From Sclerotinia nivalis (Eukaryota; Ascomycota; Leotiomycetes; Helotiales; Sclerotiniaceae), in the NCBI GenBank assembly GCA_029531795.1, contig JAPEIS010000016.1, forward strand, positions 806,001 through 870,000: DNA of 64,000 bases, given 5' to 3'. This document shows, in pieces, positions 58,704 to 64,000 of this stretch. A program made the position numbers and the translations under genes. The notes beneath the pieces were generated by a model. It saw only the letters and a list, made by a program, of their open reading frames with translations. It was not told the DNA's origin and ran no database searches. Each line of letters begins with the position of its first letter. Within the stretch, counting starts at the first letter, position 1.

Positions 58704-58965
58704 GCCTATAAGGTACCCCGGTAAGCCCCATTATAGGCTACATAAAGCCTATAAGGTACTTCCGGTGAACCCCACCATACGCTATGTGAGGTACCCCCGA
58801 TGAACCTTATGATAGGCTATATGAATACAACGATAAGATCGATCGATATTTACAAGTACTCACTTTGAGTGATTTTTCGCAAACTTTTTGTTAGCGAAAG
58901 TGATATCAATAGCGATTTTACACATAAATGAATTTGTCGGAAAATATTTTTCTGACAAAATCAAT
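58704..58965. repeat. Degenerate tandem repeats and hairpins
   Basis: Three units around AGGTAC (58711, 58754, 58789) carry CCTATAA and CCGGTGAACCCC-like words. TTATAGGCT-ACATAA-AGCCTATAA (58731-58754) is a 9-bp-arm hairpin. A second near-perfect inverted repeat centred at about 58950 has TTTGTCGGAAAAT and its complement. Nothing else is seen before the LINE end at 59007. Confidence 0.55.
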
Positions 58966-59427
58966 TGTGCGTGGGGAATCTACAAATAAGGAGTCGATGG
59001 GTATATGAATTGAATTGAATTGAATTTGGTTTGCGCCCGGTGAGGCGAAGCTACTGAACTTCACTTCGCGACCACTAGCCTCCCGTGGGGCATGTGGGGC
59101 GTGCTAAGCTAAGGTATTATGTACAGAAAGTCCCCCCTAGAAAGCAAATCCTACCCACAATACAGGGTAATTGGTCCATGCGACCTGTCACTTAGTGCCT
59201 CCCCGTCCTGGTGGGGTGGTAACCTAAAGTACACACAAAAAGACATCATCAGAAAATAATGTCTGGAGCTCTGATTGGCTCCCTGAGTAATTACCCTATC
59301 AATGATCTAGCCCATCTAGATCTACGTACACAATAAACTAAAATAGCAACAAAAGAAAAGAGGAGAGTTCTGTGACTCCCAGTGTCCAGAGAGAGCTCCC
59401 GGTGACCCAGGAGTCGCTCCCGGTGAC

Positions 59428-62400
59428 CTAGGAGTAATTCCCTGTGATATGCAAAAGCTTTCTAAATTCCTCTGGCTTCAGGGACCGGAGATACTCAATC
59501 GCTTCTGTGTCGGAAGTGGGTGGTTGTGTGGGCCGAGATGGCCAGTATTTGTGACATGCCCGAGAGGCGGAGCAACGTACTATATGCAGCGGTGAAAGGT
59601 CCCGAGAGCAGTGGCACGTGAGTGTAGCACCTTCGTGATTGAAGCGTCTGTGGTACCATGCAAAGTCGCCATGTCCTGATCGTAAGGCGAGCCATCTGTG
59701 GAGAGCTAGTCTGGGGAGCGAGAGAAAAGGTGAGGCCTTCAGCTCGTAGATCGGAGACCAGCGGGTGAAGAGGGCGGAGAGAGTGCGAGAGTTGGTGAGC
59801 CACCAGTCAGCAATGTGATTCGACATTAACTGTCGTTTGATCGTGCCAAGTCCGCTAATGGTGATCCTATTGGCTTCGGGGTCGGTGCAGGAGAGCTTAG
59901 CCCCTTCCTTGGCCAATTTGTCGGCCAGTTCGTTTCCTTGAATATCGCAGTGACCGGGGGACCATTTGACTTTGATGTCGTGTGACCTCATTGCGTCGTG
60001 GCACTTGTGGAAGGCCCATTGTGATGTTTGTGAAGCGTTGGCGCGTAGGCACCAGATGACCGAGGTGCTGTCGATGCACATCCATATTTTTCTGTGTTGG
60101 TGGGCCGGGTCGTTGATGACTCGTTGTAGGCCCATCCAAGCTCCAATGATCTCGGCGTCGAATACGTGGCTGAGCGGATTAATCGAGCCTTTGCCTGTAC
60201 AGAGGAGTAGGTTTCCTAGGTAGACTGCAAAGCCGTACCCAACTAGATGTTGTTTGTCCTTGAAAGTCTCCGAGCCATCCGAGAAGATGGTGATCTCGTC
60301 TCCTGGTATGAGGAACCACCAGTCCTTGAAATCAGAGGCTGCCTGTTCTTTGACAATGCCCTCTGTGGGATCGATCCTGCAACCTGTTGTGAAATGGGGC
60401 CGCCGGATGGTTGGTCGTGGCACTTTGGGCAAGATCTTGCCAATCCTTTGTACCGTGGTATGATAGATCGGGTAGCGTTGGGTGCCTTCTGGCTCTATCC
60501 TGTTGACTAGCGGGTGTTGAGGGTCAACTGTTTGAAGTCGCATAGCGAATTGCAGCCTGGCCTGTTCGAGAGCTACTGCAGCTGAGGGGAGGCCTGCTTC
60601 GCTGAGCAGAATGGCTGTAGGGGTCGTCCGCCAAGCCGGTAGGACGCCTCGAGCAGCTTGTAAGCAGACCTTATTGCACCTGTCAATGTGGCCGCCCAGT
60701 TTGGTAGAGACCGTATTGGCAGTTGGATCGTGACTTGATGTGACGGATTTCCTCCTGCCGCTAAACCAAATTTCAGAGCCGTATAATAGGGAGGGGAGGA
60801 CGCAGGTAATGAGCGCTTTGCGTAGGGCCTTAGCTGGGGGGCCATTTTTAATCTTGCCGAGAGATCGGATATGGTAAGCGATCTTGGTGGCTTTGAGTGC
60901 TCGTTCTTCAACGTGTCGTTTAAAGTTGAGTTTTCTGTCAAACCAGATACCAAGCCATCGGAGTGCCTGTTGTTGGGCCTTCCTGTTCGTGGAATCTGTC
61001 AAGGGAACGGGGCTGATCGACAAAGTATCGTTGATCTTGCAGATGGGGTTGTCCTTATTGCGTTTTCTGGAGAAGTGAATTAGTTCGAGCTTATCTGGGG
61101 CAAAGGCGATTTTGTTGGTGTCTCCCCAGGTCAGGATGTTCCTGACATCTTGAGCGATGCGGTCGGTGGTCTGCGAGAGAGTTCTTCCAATCCGGTAGAT
61201 GCAGATGTCGTCGGCATAACCGAAGCGAAGCTTAGTGTCTTGAGATAACAGTGTAGATAGGTACAGCATGTATAAGATGGGGGAGAGTGGGGATCCTTGA
61301 GGGGTCCCACAGGCTACCTTGTGGAAAGGCGTGGTTGCCGATTCGAGTCTGACCCGGATCTGCCTGTTGGTGAGGAAGCTGCGGATTAATTCGAGAAGGG
61401 TGACTGGCCACCCTTGTTTCATCATACGTTCGAGCAGGCGGCGAGGTAGCAGTGCGTCAAAAGCTCCTTGTACGTCCAACGTGACTATTGTGGCGACCTT
61501 CTTGTGGGCTAAGGCTAGTTGGATGTCATGTGTAAGAGCGGCAGTTAGGTCCGTCGCAGAGCGTTTGGGCAGTGCGCCTGCGTGTTGGGGGCTGAGGAGG
61601 CCTGACGTCAGCGCGGTCCAGGAGATCCTTTGTGCAATGAGTCTTTCGAATCCCTTGCCGAGACATGACAGCAAAGCGATAGGTCTCCATGAGCGAATAG
61701 AGGACTTATCCTTTTTCCCCACTTTTGGGAGCATCGCGATCTCCGCTTGCTTCCATAAAGCTGGAAAGTGGTTGAATCGAAGGCATGCTGAGAAAATCTT
61801 GTGAACGTGTGGTCCGATGTGTTCCCAGCAGGCCTTGAGTAATTTAACCGAGATCCCATCCGTGCCAGGAGAGGTGCAGGAGACTCCTATGGTGTACCTC
61901 TCGACTTCTTCTATACTGATTGTGCGGTCCCAGCCTAGTTGACCTAAACCAACAAAGGTATCTAATGGATCGTATGGGAGGTCATCTGCAGCCGAGAAGC
62001 GATCCAGAATACCGGCTCGTAGTGCTTCCGCTTTCTGGGTGATGTCCTCTATGGTGCGGCCCTCTACTCGGAGTGGAGGTGATTTTAGATTGGGGACTAG
62101 TTTGTGCCAGCCGATAATCCTGTAAAGGTCCTTGTCGTCCTTGGCATTATCGATGACCCTGTTCCAGTAATTCTTCCGGGCTTGTCTGATGATCGACATG
62201 TACTCCTTCTGTTCCAGGGTGATGCCGTGTGATCGGTTGGGGTTAGCGAGGTGTCTGGCCCTGGCCGTTTGGCACTCGTGGGTCCACCATTCTTGGGAAG
62301 AGTGTCGGTTAGCGTGATTGTTGTTGCCAGCAGTAAAGATGGCATTTGCGAAAACATTGGAGATGGCGTCTAGATATTTATCGATAAGGTCACTGGTGCC

Positions 62401-63210
62401 CAAAGAGCCGAAATCCTTTAAGTAACTCAGGCCCACTAGCATAAGGCCATTGAACTTCCCGAGCTCCTTCTCGGGGACTCTGGGTTTGGTGGCCTCGGGT
62501 GGGGAGCTGTGCGAGCGATGAATCGTGGAAACTAGAACCTCGTGGTCCGATCCGCAATGGAGGTCGTGCCGGATGATTGATTGTGCAAAGGGGATGTTCG
62601 AGAAAATGAGATCCAGTACGTGACCGTCGATATGGGTCGGGGTACCCGGCGTGCCCAGATAATTCATACTGCTATCGAGTGCCCATTTGGCCAGCTTCTG
62701 TCCTCCGTTGTAGGTTTCGACTCCGGGGTCAAATGAATGGTGGTGAGCATTAAAGTCTCCGCCGATGATGCAATTCTCGGGCGGGTTGAGATGAGTGATG
62801 TAGTCGAAGACGTTGTGTGTATGTTGTTGTCTGTATACGTTGATGATGGTATAGCCTTCAATTTCCATCCAAACCAAATCTCTAGTTTGGAGGGGTCGGC
62901 GTTGAGATGCATTCCGTGATGCGTTTTTGCGGATATAGATAAGGGCTCGAGGGCCTTGCTCCCTATCCCAGGTGTCGGTGGGGGCGGCTATCTCGAAGCC
63001 GCCGTGCGTGATGGTCCGAGAGTTGTCCTGAATCCAGGGCTCTTGAATGCAGAGGACGTCGATCTTTTGTTCGAAAGCGTTGTTGAGGAAAGCACTGTGA
63101 ATAGGTGCACTGCAGTGGAGATTGGCCCAGGCAATCAGTAATTGGGTAGATTGCCCGGGTGGTCGGTTGCGACGAATGCCGCGGAGCCGGTATGCGGTTT
63201 TATGATTCAT
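59428..63210 (-). CDS. LINE ORF2: endonuclease, reverse transcriptase, RNase H
   Basis: An uninterrupted 1260-residue frame. The APE-type endonuclease is at about residues 20-235, with CIQEPW, IIGGDFNAHHHSFDP and HCGSDHEVLV. RT is at about 470-740: RSWRPIALLSCLGKGFERLI, VTLDVQGAFDALLP, GTPQGSPLSPILYMLYLS and the catalytic FGYADDICIY at about 664-667. RNase H spans about 970-1110: TIFSDGSE, VFDAEIIGAW, MCIDSTSVIW, KWSPGHCDIQGNELADKLAK. A Cys/His motif near the end (CHCSRDLSPLHIVRC) is typical of Tad-clade elements. All catalytic residues that I can check are present, so the enzyme could be active. Its ATG overlaps the ORF1 stop by 11 nt. Confidence 0.93.
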   Translation of the reverse strand: MNHKTAYRLRGIRRNRPPGQSTQLLIAWANLHCSAPIHSAFLNNAFEQKIDVLCIQEPWIQDNSRTITHGGFEIAAPTDTWDREQGPRALIYIRKNASRNASQRRPLQTRDLVWMEIEGYTIINVYRQQHTHNVFDYITHLNPPENCIIGGDFNAHHHSFDPGVETYNGGQKLAKWALDSSMNYLGTPGTPTHIDGHVLDLIFSNIPFAQSIIRHDLHCGSDHEVLVSTIHRSHSSPPEATKPRVPEKELGKFNGLMLVGLSYLKDFGSLGTSDLIDKYLDAISNVFANAIFTAGNNNHANRHSSQEWWTHECQTARARHLANPNRSHGITLEQKEYMSIIRQARKNYWNRVIDNAKDDKDLYRIIGWHKLVPNLKSPPLRVEGRTIEDITQKAEALRAGILDRFSAADDLPYDPLDTFVGLGQLGWDRTISIEEVERYTIGVSCTSPGTDGISVKLLKACWEHIGPHVHKIFSACLRFNHFPALWKQAEIAMLPKVGKKDKSSIRSWRPIALLSCLGKGFERLIAQRISWTALTSGLLSPQHAGALPKRSATDLTAALTHDIQLALAHKKVATIVTLDVQGAFDALLPRRLLERMMKQGWPVTLLELIRSFLTNRQIRVRLESATTPFHKVACGTPQGSPLSPILYMLYLSTLLSQDTKLRFGYADDICIYRIGRTLSQTTDRIAQDVRNILTWGDTNKIAFAPDKLELIHFSRKRNKDNPICKINDTLSISPVPLTDSTNRKAQQQALRWLGIWFDRKLNFKRHVEERALKATKIAYHIRSLGKIKNGPPAKALRKALITCVLPSLLYGSEIWFSGRRKSVTSSHDPTANTVSTKLGGHIDRCNKVCLQAARGVLPAWRTTPTAILLSEAGLPSAAVALEQARLQFAMRLQTVDPQHPLVNRIEPEGTQRYPIYHTTVQRIGKILPKVPRPTIRRPHFTTGCRIDPTEGIVKEQAASDFKDWWFLIPGDEITIFSDGSETFKDKQHLVGYGFAVYLGNLLLCTGKGSINPLSHVFDAEIIGAWMGLQRVINDPAHQHRKIWMCIDSTSVIWCLRANASQTSQWAFHKCHDAMRSHDIKVKWSPGHCDIQGNELADKLAKEGAKLSCTDPEANRITISGLGTIKRQLMSNHIADWWLTNSRTLSALFTRWSPIYELKASPFLSLPRLALHRWLALRSGHGDFAWYHRRFNHEGATLTCHCSRDLSPLHIVRCSASRACHKYWPSRPTQPPTSDTEAIEYLRSLKPEEFRKLLHITGNYS

Positions 63211-64000
63211 GAGGTGTATCGTTGGTCATATCGATATCATTGGGCTCTTGTGTAAAGTGTTCCAATAATACTTCTTCGAGAGGAGTGAGGATCCTAGGGG
63301 CTGGGACTGGAGTCGATTTGTCCAGGCTCTTTTGAGAGTGTCCTGCCTTCCGGGAGGTGCGGGGTTTGGGGGTCACCGGTGTGGTATGAGATCCACGCTG
63401 TTCATACCCAGTGATCACTGCCCCTGGTCTCTTGAGTGAGGGTGCGGCCGATGCGGCTGGGGGCCAGGTGGGGGGGGAGGTGGGGGGAGAGGGGGGGGGG
63501 CGCTGTGCCTCCGTTGCCTTTGCCTTAGCGACCTGCTTTGCGCAATGTACTGTGTGAGCTCTGAGCTCTGCTAGTTGCTTTTTGGTCGGTTTGATGAGTT
63601 TGCCGTTGACCCTCTTAGGGGTCGCTGGGCATTTTTCGTGTGCAGCCTTGAAGGGGCCGTGACAGTTGGCACATTTTGGGGGCTCCGTGCATTGATTGTG
63701 AATGGGGCCTTTGTGTCCCTCCACTCTTTCTGCACAATTGTTGCATCTGGCTTGGCGCGAGCAGGTTTTCGGGTTACAAAACCCTGACAGCCTGGATCGT
63801 GACGAGTAATTGGGTGATTCTTCTTGATTTCCCTAGCCGTCTCACTTCTTCCAAATAGGCGGAATGGTTTGACAGGTTGCAAAAAGGATACAATCCAGGT
63901 TCCTGTGCGGGAGATGGGGTCTGGGAGGTTCTTGGATGGGCGGACGTCCCTGGCTTCTATCTTGGCTTGTGCCATGACTTCATCGCGAATGAGATCGGTA
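63200..64000 (-). CDS. LINE ORF1 (Gag-like, zinc knuckles), partial and frameshifted
   Basis: The upstream part, from the window edge to about 63780, reads MAQAKIEARDVRPSKNL, TGTWIVSFLQPVKPFRLFG and HPITRHDPGCQGF. The downstream part is in another frame: CNPKTCSRQARCNNCAERV, HNQCTEPPKCANCHGPF and KAAHEKCPATP, with CCHC-type knuckles, then a Pro-rich basic tail ending NDTPHES. The frame change falls at an AAAA run (63778-63781; TTTT in the coding strand); one more base would give GF-C-NPKTC, the expected knuckle spacing. It binds LINE RNA. Either a real 1-nt deletion or a sequencing slip. Confidence 0.8.

Larger units (their letters stand above)
59007..64000 (-). mobile_element. Tad-like LINE, near intact, continuing beyond the right edge
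   Basis: The element runs right to left: ORF1 (from beyond 64000 to 63200), ORF2 (63210-59428), a 3' UTR, and a (AATTC)n tail at 59007-59027. GC content is clearly higher than the desert around it, and ORF2 has no stops, so it is recent or escaped RIP. It differs in family from the 45491-51134 LINE, whose tail is (ATCA)n. Confidence 0.9.

Noticed and set aside
60871..61083. Plus-strand frames inside the LINE ORF2
   Set aside because: Antisense shadows of an intact 1260-residue frame.

Overview
The window reads as nuclear DNA of a filamentous ascomycete. Introns are short (about 50-160 nt) with GTANGT-type donors and CTAAC/CTGAC branch points. The genes are fungal orthologs (Med12/Srb8, an F-BAR RhoGAP like Rgd1, EOS1, mitochondrial mL45, eIF1, Asterix/PAT10). 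The transposons are Tad-like LINEs and Ty1/copia elements, many carrying C-to-T and G-to-A damage typical of repeat-induced point mutation (RIP). A leotiomycete (Sclerotiniaceae-like) host is my best guess from gene style; this is inference.

Layout. 1-5.4 kb: a decayed copia element, LINE 3' ends, a pogo/Fot1 scrap and a solo LTR. 6.0-24.2 kb: a gene-dense euchromatic island with a three-RRM RNA-binding protein, mL45, EOS1 (with very small exons), eIF1 (with a 162-nt phase-1 cassette exon duplicating its N-terminal motif), Asterix, Med12 and the F-BAR RhoGAP. Exon sums are multiples of three for every model in the island (for EOS1, over the part modelled; its first exon is unresolved). 24.2-64 kb: a gene-poor, largely AT-rich repeat region with nested insertions. 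It holds a DUF3716-like gene, an SDR dehydrogenase beside a truncated Zn2Cys6 regulator (both on a segment bounded by 156-bp direct repeats), a coiled-coil ORF built of 21-bp repeats, and an unrecognised 663-aa gene. It also holds a RIP-damaged LINE inserted into a copia gag element, and a nearly intact Tad-like LINE running off the right edge.

Functionally, the left island is housekeeping: transcription (Med12), translation initiation (eIF1), mitochondrial ribosome membrane docking (mL45), ER membrane protein biogenesis and N-glycosylation (Asterix, EOS1), and Rho signalling at the membrane (RhoGAP). The right side is a transposon sink. Its structure is informative: three solo LTRs with perfect 5-bp target duplications, a LINE with a 12-bp target duplication, a half-tRNA-type primer site, an inverted duplication of a nested LTR/LINE block, and several short families with terminal inverted repeats. 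Splice boundaries and family names come from reading the sequence; no database search was possible.
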